DNA of 64,000 bases from Actinomycetales bacterium (lineage in GTDB: Bacteria > Actinomycetota > Actinomycetes > Actinomycetales > Dermatophilaceae). Under the pieces are notes generated by a model. That model saw only the letters and a list, made by a program, of their open reading frames with translations. It did not search any database and was not told the origin of the DNA. Every line of letters begins with the position of its first letter. Within the stretch, counting starts at the first letter, position 1. The translations under genes were made by a program, and so were the position numbers. Below, piece by piece: positions 1 to 8,149 of this stretch. Location: NCBI GenBank assembly GCA_016710385.1, contig JADJVX010000026.1, positions 124,001 to 188,000 on the forward strand, in the 5' to 3' direction.

Positions 1-480
1 GACCACCCGGGTCCGCTCGGTGACGGCGGCCGCCATCGCCCCCAGCTGATGACGCTGCGCGGCGTCAACTGGCACCGGCACCGACACGGCCCCAGCGAGC
101 GCGGCGACGATCGGATATGCCTCGAAGGACCGCCACGCGAAGACCACCTCGTCGCCGGCGTCGCAGGTCGCCTGGATGATCTGTCCGAGGATCCCGACCG
201 ACCCGGTGCCGACCGCGATATTGGCCGGCGCCACCCCGACGAACGCCGCGATCGCCGCGATGAGGTCGACGTTGGACATATCCGGATAGCGGTTGATCGT
301 GTCGAGCGCCTTGTCGAGCACGACTCGCACCGAGTCCAGCGGTGGGTATGGGTTTTCGTTGCTCGAGAGCTTGTATGCCGTGATGCCAGGCGGCGCGACG
401 GCAGGCTTCCCGGGGACATAGGCCGGCACAGCATTCAAGGCGGCGCGCAGGCGAGGCGCCAGCGAGGACTCAGCAGACAT
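1..480 (-). CDS. pat: HisC/Pat-family aminotransferase, N-terminal part (cut by window edge)
   Basis: The first 160 codons of a PLP-dependent class I/II aminotransferase that runs off the left edge. The start at 480 gives MSAESSLAPRLR, then PGKP, KLSSNENPYPP, INRYPD, VGTGSVG and GDEVVFAWRSFEAYP, in the order seen in histidinol-phosphate/aromatic aminotransferases; the last block resembles the actinobacterial HisC2/Pat type. Such enzymes transaminate histidinol phosphate or aromatic 2-oxoacids in the cytoplasm. The catalytic lysine and most of the PLP pocket lie outside the window, so the choice between HisC and Pat is inference. No histidine biosynthesis genes are visible nearby, which slightly favours Pat. 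Confidence 0.8.
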   Translation of the reverse strand, partial: MSAESSLAPRLRAALNAVPAYVPGKPAVAPPGITAYKLSSNENPYPPLDSVRVVLDKALDTINRYPDMSNVDLIAAIAAFVGVAPANIAVGTGSVGILGQIIQATCDAGDEVVFAWRSFEAYPIVAALAGAVSVPVPVDAAQRHQLGAMAAAVTERTRVV

Positions 481-581
481 GGCCCCCAATGTAGACGGCA
501 CACACCCGGTCCCGTCAGGGTCGGGTGAGTTCGGTCAGCTCGGGACAGCCTCATCCCAGGTCGGCATGTGACCATGGAGGC

Positions 582-998
582 ATGCGCACAGTCGTGGACA
601 TCGCCCTGCGGACCGCCGTCAACGGTGTCGCCCTCTGGGTGGCGAGCCTGCTGGTCGCCGGCGTCCGGTTCGGGCCGACCGTCAACGCTTCCCTCGGGGG
701 GCAGAGCGAAACGACCCGCACCGTCGTCACCGTGGCCCTGGTGGCGCTCGTCTTCGGCGCGGTCAACGCCTTCATCAAGCCGCTGCTCAAGGCCCTGGCC
801 ACCCCGCTCATCTGGCTCACCCTCGGACTGTTCACCCTCGTGGTCAACGCCGCGATGCTCGCCCTCACGTCATGGCTGGCCGGTGGGCTCGGCCTGGCCT
901 TCCACGTCGACCACTTCTGGTGGGACGCCGTGTGGGGCGCGCTCGTCGTGACCATCGTCGCGATGGTGCTCGGCGCCTTCGTGCCGGATCGCCGCTGA
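582..998 (+). CDS. Phage holin family 4-like small membrane protein
   Basis: A protein of 138 residues with about four hydrophobic segments (near residues 10-30, 48-68, 72-95 and 108-130) and the motif NAFIKPLLKALATPL followed by LGLFTLVVNA, typical of the family often named phage holin family 4 (PF04020). The name reflects similarity only; most members are ordinary chromosomal membrane proteins of unknown function. The ATG at 582 is chosen because it begins the conserved protein; GGAGG lies just upstream but only one base away, so the start is not certain. It stands alone, divergent from the aminotransferase and ending before a shared hairpin terminator. Confidence 0.75.
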   Translation: MRTVVDIALRTAVNGVALWVASLLVAGVRFGPTVNASLGGQSETTRTVVTVALVALVFGAVNAFIKPLLKALATPLIWLTLGLFTLVVNAAMLALTSWLAGGLGLAFHVDHFWWDAVWGALVVTIVAMVLGAFVPDRR

Positions 999-1023
999 CC
1001 ACTGCTCGGCACTCGCCGGGTCC

Positions 1024-1062
1024 GCCACACCCGACGCACCCGACGCACCCGACGCACCCGCA
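1024..1062. repeat. Short tandem repeat of GACGCACCC
   Basis: About three to four head-to-tail copies of the 9-mer GACGCACCC lie between the holin-like gene and its terminator. They look like simple slippage repeats; no function is suggested by position. Confidence 0.6.
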
Positions 1063-1076
1063 GCGGACGCACGACG

Positions 1077-1118
1077 AGAGGCACGGCATACCGGCTGCGG
1101 TTGGTATGCCGTGCCTCT
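1077..1118. terminator. Bidirectional hairpin built from an inverted pair of GGTATGCCGT
   Basis: AGAGGCACGGCATACC (1077-1092) pairs perfectly with GGTATGCCGTGCCTCT (1103-1118), a 16-bp stem with a 10-base loop. It lies between the convergent holin-like gene and paaN and is well placed to end both transcripts. The stem is made of two opposed copies of the genome-wide word GGTATGCCGT. No clear T-run follows on either strand, so termination is inferred from symmetry and position. Confidence 0.75.
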
Positions 1119-1192
1119 GTCCTATCCCACGGCGCGGGGTTCAGTCGGCACTCGCGCGGTGAGGGTCCAGCGGCCCGGTCGGGTCAGGCGGG

Positions 1193-2899
1193 TCAGACGT
1201 GCCGGCGGCTGGTCACCACCCGGAACCGCCCGGCCACGAAGGCCGCGTCGGTGTAGGAGGCGTTGGCCGCCGGGTTGGCGCCGGTGCCGTGATAGTCGGA
1301 GAACGCCGCGGCCTGGTTGACGAAGATCCCCTGGGTGAGGTTTTCGGAGAGGTTGACCCCCGCCTCGGCGGCCGCGTCACGAGCGTCGTCGAGGATCTCT
1401 TCGTCGGTGGAGTAGACCGCCGCGGTCATCGCGCCGTGCTCGAGGATCGTCGCGGTGAACAACTCCAGTGACTGCGCCGTCGAGGCCGTGCGGATCAGGA
1501 ACGCGACCGGCCCGAACCACTCCTTGCAGTAGACCACCTGGTCGGCTGCGTCGACAGCCACCAGTCCGGGGGTGCGACAGACCGCGTCAGGGTATGCCGG
1601 GTGCTTGACCTCGCGGGACGCCAGCACGACCCGGCCACCAACCTCGTCGGCAATGCCTTGGTGCGCAGCGGAATTGGCGCGGACCTGGGGATTGACGACC
1701 GCACCGGTGACCTCGATGGCTTTGGCGTCGTCGGCGGTGAGCTTGGTGATCGCGGCGGCCAGCCGGTCGGCGAATTCGTCGAAGCTCAGCACGCCCTCGT
1801 CGGTGCTCACCTGCTCGGGGACGTAGACGTTCTGCGGGGCCGTGCACATCTGGCCGGTGTAGAGCGAGAACGAGAAGGCCAGGTTGAACAGCATCCCGCG
1901 CAGGTTGTCGGTGGAGTCGACGACGACGGTGTTGATGCCGGCCTTCTCGGTGTAGACAAGCTTGCCGTGCTGGGCGCCATAGGACTCCAGCCAGGCGCCG
2001 AAGGTCGGCCCGCCGGTGTAGTCGATGATCTTGACCTCGGGGCGCTCGGCGAGCGTCTTGGCCAGGCCCTCGCCGTCGTTCTCCGGCGCCAACTGGACCA
2101 GAGCGGCGTCAAAACCGTTCTCTACCAACACTGTTCGTGCGACATCGACGGTGATGGCCAGCGGCAGGATGGCCCGCGGGTGCGGCTTGACGACGACCGG
2201 GTTGCCGGTCGCGAGCGAGGCGAACAGGCCCGGGTAGCCGTTCCATGTCGGGAAGGTGTTGCAGCCGACCATCATCGCGACGCCGCGCGGCACGATGCGG
2301 TAGTCCTTCTGCATCCGGATCGGGGCGTCGCGGCCGGGCTTCTCCCAGACGACCGACTCGGGCACTCGCTCCTGCTCCAGCAGCGCGGCGGCGACGGCCT
2401 CGAGGGCGCGGTCCTGCGCGTGCGGCCCACCGGCCTGGAAGGCCATGATGAAGGACTGGCCGCTGGTGTGCATGACGGCGTTGCCCATCTCGTGCGAGCG
2501 GGCATGCAGCCGCTCGATGATCTCGACGCACACCGCTGCCCGCACCCGCGCGCCGGCGTCACGCCAGGCGGTCATCGCATCGAGCGCTGCCGGCAGGGCC
2601 GCGTCGAGGTCCAGCCGCGGGTAACGCACCCCGAGCGTCGGCCCGTAGGGCGAGACCTCGCAGCCCACGAAGGTGCCGTCGGTCGGCTGGCTGAGCAGGC
2701 CGGCATACGTGCCGTCCAGGTGCGCGAGGTAGGCCGCGAGGCCATCGGCGGCAGCGTTCTCGCCGTAGACGCGCGTGGACGGCACCTCCGGGTAGCGCGT
2801 GTAGAACCTGCGCGCGACGAGTGCTTCGGTCGCGTCGTCGAGGATCCCCTGGTGGGTCGCCACGATCGGATGAGCCAGCGTCATTGCTTCGAGCGTCAT
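1193..2899 (-). CDS. paaN: Phenylacetic acid degradation protein PaaN (aldehyde dehydrogenase superfamily)
   Basis: A 568-residue aldehyde dehydrogenase superfamily protein of the actinobacterial PaaN type. Visible blocks are VGCNTFPTWNGYPGLFASL, VVKPHPRAILPLA, YTEKAGINTVVVD and TGQMCTAPQNVYVP, in which Cys at about residue 352 is the catalytic nucleophile. In the phenylacetyl-CoA pathway this activity oxidises the reactive semialdehyde formed on ring opening. Unlike E. coli PaaZ, no hydratase domain is present at the C-terminus. Two starts are possible, 2899 and 2884 (Met6); neither has a good ribosome-binding site. The gene is divergent from paaH, and paaK lies about 7 kb away, so the pathway is dispersed rather than in one operon. 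Confidence 0.88.
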   Translation of the reverse strand: MTLEAMTLAHPIVATHQGILDDATEALVARRFYTRYPEVPSTRVYGENAAADGLAAYLAHLDGTYAGLLSQPTDGTFVGCEVSPYGPTLGVRYPRLDLDAALPAALDAMTAWRDAGARVRAAVCVEIIERLHARSHEMGNAVMHTSGQSFIMAFQAGGPHAQDRALEAVAAALLEQERVPESVVWEKPGRDAPIRMQKDYRIVPRGVAMMVGCNTFPTWNGYPGLFASLATGNPVVVKPHPRAILPLAITVDVARTVLVENGFDAALVQLAPENDGEGLAKTLAERPEVKIIDYTGGPTFGAWLESYGAQHGKLVYTEKAGINTVVVDSTDNLRGMLFNLAFSFSLYTGQMCTAPQNVYVPEQVSTDEGVLSFDEFADRLAAAITKLTADDAKAIEVTGAVVNPQVRANSAAHQGIADEVGGRVVLASREVKHPAYPDAVCRTPGLVAVDAADQVVYCKEWFGPVAFLIRTASTAQSLELFTATILEHGAMTAAVYSTDEEILDDARDAAAEAGVNLSENLTQGIFVNQAAAFSDYHGTGANPAANASYTDAAFVAGRFRVVTSRRHV

Positions 2900-2921
2900 A
2901 TACCCAATGGTAGGTAGGTAT
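2900..2921. promoter_or_regulatory. Possible operator next to the paaN start
   Basis: Directly upstream of the paaN start is ATACC-N12-GGTAT read on either strand, with an internal TAGGTAGGTA iteration. Its position would block paaN transcription or translation if bound. No regulator gene is adjacent, so this is a weak call based on symmetry and position alone. Confidence 0.3.
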
Positions 2922-2946
2922 TTAGGCCCGTTACTGCCGGGTAGCC

Positions 2947-2975
2947 TGCCGTCTCGATGTGACCTTGGCTATAAT
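2947..2975 (+). promoter_or_regulatory. Candidate sigma-70 type promoter for paaH
   Basis: A perfect TATAAT (2970-2975) is unusual in this GC-rich DNA. The hexamer 17 bases upstream, TGCCGT, is a poor -35 element. It would give paaH a leader of about 175 bases that contains an inverted pair of the GGTATGCCGT word (3028-3037 and 3059-3068, loop 21 bases). Confidence 0.4.
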
Positions 2976-3157
2976 TCGCCAACCCCACTTTCTCCCCCCG
3001 AAGGGTTGACTTTGGCATGCCCAGGGGGGTATGCCGTGCGGCGCACCACGGCGGGTGGACGGCATACCGGCCCGAGGAGCCGACCGCGAAGGTGAGGCTG
3101 GCCACTGTCGGCCCACCCCGCTGCTGCCGGGCAACCGGCTCGCGGCAGGATGGGCCT

Positions 3158-4327
3158 ATGAGCACACTCGGAAATGTCGGCGTCATCGGCGCCGGCGCGA
3201 TGGGGTCGGGCATTGCGCAGGTTGCCGCGACCGCCGGCCACCCCGTCTTCATCGTCGACGCCTTCGAGGGCGCTGCCCAGCGCGCCTGCACCCGGATCAC
3301 CGAGAGCCTGCGCAAACGCGCGGCCCAGGGCAAGCTCGACCCGGCCGAGGCCGAGGCCATCGCGGGGCGGATCAACCCGTGCGACTCGGCCGACGCGCTG
3401 CCGGAGTGCCTCGTGGTCATCGAGGCGATCATCGAGGACCTTGACGCCAAGACCGAGCTCTTCGACATCCTCGGGCGCACCCAACCCGCGACGACCCTGC
3501 TGGCCACCAACACCTCCAGCCTGTCGATCGACCAGATCGCGCCGGCCGCCGCCCACCCCGGCCGGGTGCTCGGGCTGCACTTCTTCAACCCGCCGCCGGC
3601 CATGAAGCTCGTCGAGGTCATCCGCGGCGAGGTCACCTCGCCCGAGGTCATGGACACCGGCGCCGACCTCGTCACCGCCTGGGGCAAGGTGCCGGTGCGG
3701 TGCGCGTCGACGCCGGGCTTCATCGTCAACCGGGTCGCGCGGCCGTTCTATGGCGAGGCGCAGCGGCTCGTGCAGGAGGGTGTCGCCGACCCGGCCACCA
3801 TCGACGCGTGCGTGCGCACGGCCGGCTTCCGGATGGGCCCACTGGAGCTCACCGACCTCATCGGCCAGGACGTCAACCTCGCGGTCGGCACCTCGGTCTG
3901 GCGCCAGACCAACAAGGACCCGCGCTACGAGCCGACACCCTTCCAGCAGAATCTCGTCGCCGAGGGCAACCTCGGGCGCAAGACCGGCAAGGGCGTCTAC
4001 ACGTATGCCGCGGACGGCACCTCCCCCGACAACGTCCCCGACCAGGCCAAGGTCGCGCAGTTGCTCGCCAGTGGCGTGCTGACCAACCCGGTGGCGCGGA
4101 CGCTCGCGATGCTCGTCAACGAAGCGGTCGACCTCGTCGACCGGGGCGAGGCGGGCTCGGCGGATGTCGACCTGGCCATGACCCTCGGCACCGGTTACCC
4201 CAAGGGTCCGATCGCCTGGGGCCGCGAGATCGGGTTCACCGTCGTGCGCGACCAGCTGCGCGAGCTCGACGCCGCCTTCCCGGGTGGTCGCTATCGCCCG
4301 AGCCCGGCGCTGGACACGATCGAGTAG
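3158..4327 (+). CDS. paaH: 3-hydroxyacyl-CoA dehydrogenase, PaaH-like
   Basis: A 389-residue NAD-dependent 3-hydroxyacyl-CoA dehydrogenase. The N-terminal Rossmann fold has VIGAGAMGSGIAQVAA (residues 8-23), followed by NTSSLSI, the catalytic-region block GLHFFNPPPAMKLVEV, and PGFIVNR. Two tandem C-terminal 3HCDH helical domains follow (about 190-285, with RMGPLELTDLIGQDVN, and 310-385, with GTGYPKGPIAWG). This two-domain form fits PaaH, which oxidises 3-hydroxyadipyl-CoA late in phenylacetate degradation; a general fatty-acid role cannot be excluded. The ATG at 3158 begins the conserved Rossmann strand; an upstream in-frame extension is not conserved-looking. Divergent paaN supports the assignment. 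Confidence 0.85.
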   Translation: MSTLGNVGVIGAGAMGSGIAQVAATAGHPVFIVDAFEGAAQRACTRITESLRKRAAQGKLDPAEAEAIAGRINPCDSADALPECLVVIEAIIEDLDAKTELFDILGRTQPATTLLATNTSSLSIDQIAPAAAHPGRVLGLHFFNPPPAMKLVEVIRGEVTSPEVMDTGADLVTAWGKVPVRCASTPGFIVNRVARPFYGEAQRLVQEGVADPATIDACVRTAGFRMGPLELTDLIGQDVNLAVGTSVWRQTNKDPRYEPTPFQQNLVAEGNLGRKTGKGVYTYAADGTSPDNVPDQAKVAQLLASGVLTNPVARTLAMLVNEAVDLVDRGEAGSADVDLAMTLGTGYPKGPIAWGREIGFTVVRDQLRELDAAFPGGRYRPSPALDTIE

Positions 4328-4360
4328 GCACCCGGCATACCGGCATTTCCGGCTTGACCT

Positions 4361-4405
4361 GAGCCAATTGGTGGCTTCCCCCGCCCGGAAGCCACCAATT
4401 GGCTC
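4361..4405 (+). terminator. Perfect 19-bp stem-loop after paaH
   Basis: GAGCCAATTGGTGGCTTCC (4361-4379) and its exact complement (4387-4405) enclose a 7-base C-rich loop. It follows the paaH stop by 33 bases and precedes the ABC operon. There is no T-run, as is common for GC-rich actinobacterial terminators. Confidence 0.75.
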
Positions 4406-4528
4406 ATCCCGTGCGGCCAGGAGTGCATATAGGTCAGCCGAAGCGTTTACCTGGCGGTCTCGGGGTGGCAGCATTCGACCCGTGCAGGGCATCACGTGCC
4501 GTGCAGCTGTCCATCGGAAGGATCACTC

Positions 4529-5452
4529 ATGGCTCGTCGCTCCATCCTTGCCCTCATCTCCGGCGTTGCGGTCGCCGGTTTCGCGCTCAGCGCCTGCGGG
4601 TCCAGCTCGTTGTCCTCCGGCACGGCGACCTCGGCTGCCGGGGGGGCCTCCACGCCCGCCGCCACCGCCAAGGCCGCGGCCGCCGATCCGGCGCTCGTTG
4701 CCAAGCTGCCGGACAAGATCAAGACCGCCGGCAAGATCGTCGTCGGCACCGACGCCACCTATGCACCCAACGAGTTCCTCGACACCGACGGCAAGACCGT
4801 CGTCGGCATGGACGTCGACGTCTTCAATGCGATCGCGGCGAAGTTCGGCGTCAAGGTCGAATACGTGCCGGCGACGTTCGACTCGATCATCCTCGGCGTC
4901 AGCAGCTCGAAGTACGACATCGGGCTGTCTTCGTTCACCATCAACGACGACCGCAAGAAGCAGGTCAACATGGTGAGCTACTTCAACGCCGGCACCCAGT
5001 GGGTGACCCAGAAGGGTAACCCGAAGAAGGTCGACCCCGACAACCCGTGTGGCCTCAACATCGGGGTCCAGAAGGGCACCGTCCAGGTCGACGACATCAC
5101 GGCCCGCAGCAAGAAGTGCACCGACGCCGGCAAGCCGGCGATCACCCAGATCGTCGACGGCGACCAGGGCAAGGTCACCACTGCAGTCATCGGCGGCAAG
5201 GCCGACGCCATGGCGGCCGACTCCCCCGTCGGCCTGTATGCCGTGAAGCAGACCGGCGGTCAGCTCGAGGCCCTCGGCGCCATCTACGACGCGGCGCCCT
5301 ACGGCATCGTCGTGCCCAAGGAGCAGGCTGCTTTCGCCGGAGCCATCGCCGACGCCCTCAAGGCCATTGCGACCGACGGCACCTACAAGGCCGCGTTGAC
5401 CAAGTGGGGTAACGAAAGCGGCGCCATCACCAGCTTCGCGGTCAACCCCTGA
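4529..5452 (+). CDS. Polar amino-acid ABC transporter, substrate-binding lipoprotein (family 3)
   Basis: A 307-residue lipoprotein. The signal peptide ends in the lipobox LSAC with the lipidated Cys at residue 23, followed by a Ser/Thr/Ala-rich tether. The mature domain starts near residue 70 (GKIVVGTDATYAPNEFLD) and shows the family 3 binding-protein blocks VGMDVDVFNAIA and SSFTINDDRKKQVNMVSYF. It captures a polar amino acid or a similar small solute outside the cell for the permease encoded next. The ATG at 4529 is preceded by GGAAGGA at good spacing. The stop overlaps the permease start by one base (TGATG), showing translational coupling. Substrate cannot be read from sequence. Confidence 0.88.
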   Translation: MARRSILALISGVAVAGFALSACGSSSLSSGTATSAAGGASTPAATAKAAAADPALVAKLPDKIKTAGKIVVGTDATYAPNEFLDTDGKTVVGMDVDVFNAIAAKFGVKVEYVPATFDSIILGVSSSKYDIGLSSFTINDDRKKQVNMVSYFNAGTQWVTQKGNPKKVDPDNPCGLNIGVQKGTVQVDDITARSKKCTDAGKPAITQIVDGDQGKVTTAVIGGKADAMAADSPVGLYAVKQTGGQLEALGAIYDAAPYGIVVPKEQAAFAGAIADALKAIATDGTYKAALTKWGNESGAITSFAVNP

Positions 5453-6429
5453 TGAGCACCTCGGCTGCTGGCTCCGGATCCCCGGCGCCGTCTGCGGCCA
5501 CTGTCGACCGGCCGGGCATGATCCACGCCCGGCCGGTCCGGCATCCGTGGCGCTGGGTCGCCATTGCGATCATCGTCGTGCTCGTCGCGATGATGATCAG
5601 TTCGCTCGTGACCAACCCGCGATGGGATTTCGGCTTCGCGTTCGAGATCATGCAGCAGACCCCGGTCCTGGAAGGTCTGTGGAAGGGCACGGTCTTCGGC
5701 ACCATCGCCTCGATGATCCTCGGCGTCGGTCTCGGCGTGCTGCTGGCCGTGATGCGGCTGTCGGACAACCCCGTGTTGCGTGGCGTCGCCTTTGCCTACA
5801 CATGGTTCTTCCGCGCCATGCCCCGGTATGTCCTGCTGGCCATCCTCGGGTCGCTCGGCTTCCTCTACAGCCAGATCCGTTTCGGCGTGCCGTTCGGGCA
5901 GCAGGTGGCCCAGTCCCTCGGGTTGTCTACCGACCTCACCCTGTTCGGCTTCTCCTGGAACGACATCTCCTCGACGATCTGGGTCGGCATCATCGGCCTC
6001 GGACTGTCGGAGGCGGCATACATGGCCGAGATCGCCCGGGCGGGCATCCTCTCGGTCGACAAGGGCCAAGACGAGGCGGCCCGCGCGCTGGGCATGAGCA
6101 GTGGCCAGCGGATGCGGCGCATCGTGCTGCCTCAGGCGATGCGGGTCATCGTGCCCCCGACCGGCAACGAGACCATCGCCATGGTCAAGGACACCTCCTT
6201 GCTCACCGCGGTGCCGGTGCTCACCGAGCTGTATTACCAGGCCTATCTGTTCGGTCAGCGCGGCTTCAAGATCATCCCCGGCTTCGTCGCGGCGACGCTG
6301 TGGTACCTCATCATCTGCTCGATCCTCATGGTCGGTCAGTCGTATCTGGAGAAGTACTTCGGCCGCGGATTCGGGGCAGTCCCGAAGAAGACCAAGGAGA
6401 AGCTCATGAAGATCGAGGCAGACCATTGA
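5452..6429 (+). CDS. Polar amino-acid ABC transporter, permease
   Basis: A 325-residue inner-membrane permease of the His/Glu/Gln/Arg type. After a cytoplasmic N-terminus of about 35 residues come membrane segments near 37-57, 78-105 and several later ones. The EAA loop that docks on the ATPase reads SEAAYMAEIARAGILSVDKG followed by DEAARALGMSSGQRMRRIVLPQA. It is the second gene of an operon of binding protein, permease and ATPase, overlapping its upstream neighbour by one base and its downstream neighbour by four. A single permease gene implies a homodimeric channel. Confidence 0.9.
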   Translation: MSTSAAGSGSPAPSAATVDRPGMIHARPVRHPWRWVAIAIIVVLVAMMISSLVTNPRWDFGFAFEIMQQTPVLEGLWKGTVFGTIASMILGVGLGVLLAVMRLSDNPVLRGVAFAYTWFFRAMPRYVLLAILGSLGFLYSQIRFGVPFGQQVAQSLGLSTDLTLFGFSWNDISSTIWVGIIGLGLSEAAYMAEIARAGILSVDKGQDEAARALGMSSGQRMRRIVLPQAMRVIVPPTGNETIAMVKDTSLLTAVPVLTELYYQAYLFGQRGFKIIPGFVAATLWYLIICSILMVGQSYLEKYFGRGFGAVPKKTKEKLMKIEADH

Positions 6430-7241
6430 TCAGCGACGCTCCCGTGATCGCCGGCCGGCCCGCCCCGACCGGCCCTCCCTTGGTCCATGCGGTCAACGTC
6501 ATGAAGTCTTTCCACGGCAATGACGTGCTCAAGGGCATCGACATGGACGTGCACACCGGCCAGGTCGTGTGCCTGCTCGGCCCGTCCGGCTCGGGCAAGA
6601 CGACCTTCCTGCGATGCATCAACCAGCTCGAGACGATCGACGGCGGACGCATCTGGGTCGACGGCGACCTCATGGGCTACGCCGACAAGGGCGGGGTGCT
6701 ACACCGGCTGAGCGATAAGGCGATTGCTGCGCAACGCCGCGACATCGGCATGGTCTTCCAGCGCTTCAACCTCTTCCCGCACAAGACGGTGCTGGAAAAC
6801 GTCATGGAGGCGCCGATCCAGGTCAAACGCGAGCCCAAGAAGGAGGTCGAGCAGCGCGCGAGGGAGTTGCTCGCCAAGGTCGGGCTCGCCGACAAGCCGG
6901 CCGCCTACCCAGGCCAGCTCTCCGGTGGTCAGCAGCAACGGGTGGCCATTGCCCGCGCCCTGGCGATGCGGCCCAAGCTCATGCTCTTCGACGAGCCGAC
7001 CTCGGCCCTGGACCCTGAGCTGGTCGGCGAGGTGCTCACGACGATGCGCGAGCTGGCCGACACCGGGATGACGATGATTGTCGTCACCCACGAGATGGGC
7101 TTCGCCCGCGACGTGGCCGACCGGGTGGTCTTCATGGACGGCGGCGTCGTCGTCGAGGAGGGGCCACCCGCCGAGGTCATCGGCAACCCGCAGAACGTCC
7201 GCACCAAGACCTTCCTGCGCCGGATGACCGAGGGCGGCTGA
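6426..7241 (+). CDS. Polar amino-acid ABC transporter, ATP-binding protein
   Basis: A 271-residue ABC ATPase. Walker A is GPSGSGKTT, the Q-loop lies in GMVFQRFNLFPHKTV, the signature is LSGGQQQRVAIARAL, Walker B is LMLFDEPTSALDPELVGEVL and the switch His follows in VVTHEMGFARDVADRVVFMDGG. The start is taken as TTG at 6426, which overlaps the permease stop by four bases and has GAGG at a reasonable distance; GTG at 6444 is the alternative. A C-terminal PQNVRTKTFLRR tail is usual for GlnQ-type ATPases. The gene ends 24 bases before a strong shared hairpin. Confidence 0.88.
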   Translation: MISDAPVIAGRPAPTGPPLVHAVNVMKSFHGNDVLKGIDMDVHTGQVVCLLGPSGSGKTTFLRCINQLETIDGGRIWVDGDLMGYADKGGVLHRLSDKAIAAQRRDIGMVFQRFNLFPHKTVLENVMEAPIQVKREPKKEVEQRARELLAKVGLADKPAAYPGQLSGGQQQRVAIARALAMRPKLMLFDEPTSALDPELVGEVLTTMRELADTGMTMIVVTHEMGFARDVADRVVFMDGGVVVEEGPPAEVIGNPQNVRTKTFLRRMTEGG

Positions 7242-7265
7242 CCCTTTCGAGGCGGCCAGACGAGA

Positions 7266-7308
7266 ACACGGGGTATGCCGGGTGGTGACCACCCGGCATA
7301 CCCCGTGT
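7266..7308. terminator. Shared 20-bp hairpin between convergent ABC operons, built from the GGTATGCCG word
   Basis: A perfect 20-bp stem: ACACGGGGTATGCCGGGTGG (7266-7285) with its complement at 7289-7308 and a loop of three bases. TCTTTTG follows on the plus strand, so it is a credible intrinsic terminator there, and symmetry allows it to serve the minus-strand operon too. As at 1077, the stem consists of two opposed copies of the abundant word. Confidence 0.85.
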
Positions 7309-7328
7309 CTTTTGTGTTGGGGGGAGAT

Positions 7329-8135
7329 TTAGGGGGCGAGGTCGGAGATGGCGTCGCGCAGGCCGTCGGGGTGCATGTCCTCGGGTTCGATGACCATCGG
7401 GTTGAGCACGCGGTGCAGGAACGACTTGGTCCGGGGGTTCTGCGGGTCACCGATGACCCGCGAGGGGTGGCCGTCCTCGACGACATAACCGCCGTCCATG
7501 AAGACCACCCGGTCGGCCACCTCGCGGGCGAAACCCATCTCGTGGGTGACGATCATCATCGTCATGCCCTCGGCGGCCAGGCCCTTCATCACCGCGAGCA
7601 CCTCGCCGACCAGCTCAGGGTCCAGGGCCGAGGTCGGCTCGTCGAAGAGCATCAGCTCGGGGTCCATCGACAGCGACCGCGCGATGGCGATGCGCTGCTG
7701 CTGACCACCGGACAGCTGCGACGGGAAGGCGCCCTCCCGGTCGGCCATGCCGACCCGCTCGAGGTTGTGCCGGGCGACCTTCTTGGCCTCGTCCATCGAC
7801 CGGCCGAGCACCTTGGTCTGCGCGATCGTCAGGTTGTCGAGCACCTTGAGATGCGGGAAAAGGTTGAACGACTGGAAGACCATGCCGATCCGGCGACGGA
7901 CCTTGTCGATGTCGACGTCAGGGTCGGTCATCTCGTCGGCGCCGACCCAGATCCTGCCGGAGGTCGGTTGCTCCAGGAGGTTGACGCACCGCAGCAGCGT
8001 CGACTTGCCCGACCCGGAGGGGCCGATCACGCAGACGACCTGGCCGGGCTCGATGTCCATCGAGATGTCCCGCAGCACGACGTTGTCGCCGAACGCTTTG
8101 GACAGGTTGCGGATCGCGATCGCGTGCGTAGCCAT
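7329..8135 (-). CDS. Second polar amino-acid ABC transporter, ATP-binding protein
   Basis: A 268-residue ABC ATPase closely resembling the one at 6426-7241: GPSGSGKSTLLRCVN, GMVFQSFNLFPHLKV, LSGGQQQRIAIARSL and LMLFDEPTSALDPELVGEVL. The ATG at 8135 is preferred over the GTG six bases upstream because the sequence AAAAGGAGAG puts GGAG seven bases before the ATG but only one before the GTG. It is the last gene of the second operon (binding protein, permease, ATPase), 14 bases after the permease stop, and ends 20 bases from the shared hairpin. Confidence 0.88.
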   Translation of the reverse strand: MATHAIAIRNLSKAFGDNVVLRDISMDIEPGQVVCVIGPSGSGKSTLLRCVNLLEQPTSGRIWVGADEMTDPDVDIDKVRRRIGMVFQSFNLFPHLKVLDNLTIAQTKVLGRSMDEAKKVARHNLERVGMADREGAFPSQLSGGQQQRIAIARSLSMDPELMLFDEPTSALDPELVGEVLAVMKGLAAEGMTMMIVTHEMGFAREVADRVVFMDGGYVVEDGHPSRVIGDPQNPRTKSFLHRVLNPMVIEPEDMHPDGLRDAISDLAP

Positions 8136-8149
8136 GCGCACTCTCCTTT

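Noticed and set aside
49..528. Plus-strand reading frame over the left edge
   Set aside because: It is the complement of the HisC/Pat aminotransferase gene; its product is Arg/Asp-rich without any family motif.
5221..7272. Other gaps of about 2 kb without the word as foreign islands
   Set aside because: At about one copy per 570 bases a few such gaps are expected by chance, and this one covers ordinary ABC transporter genes.
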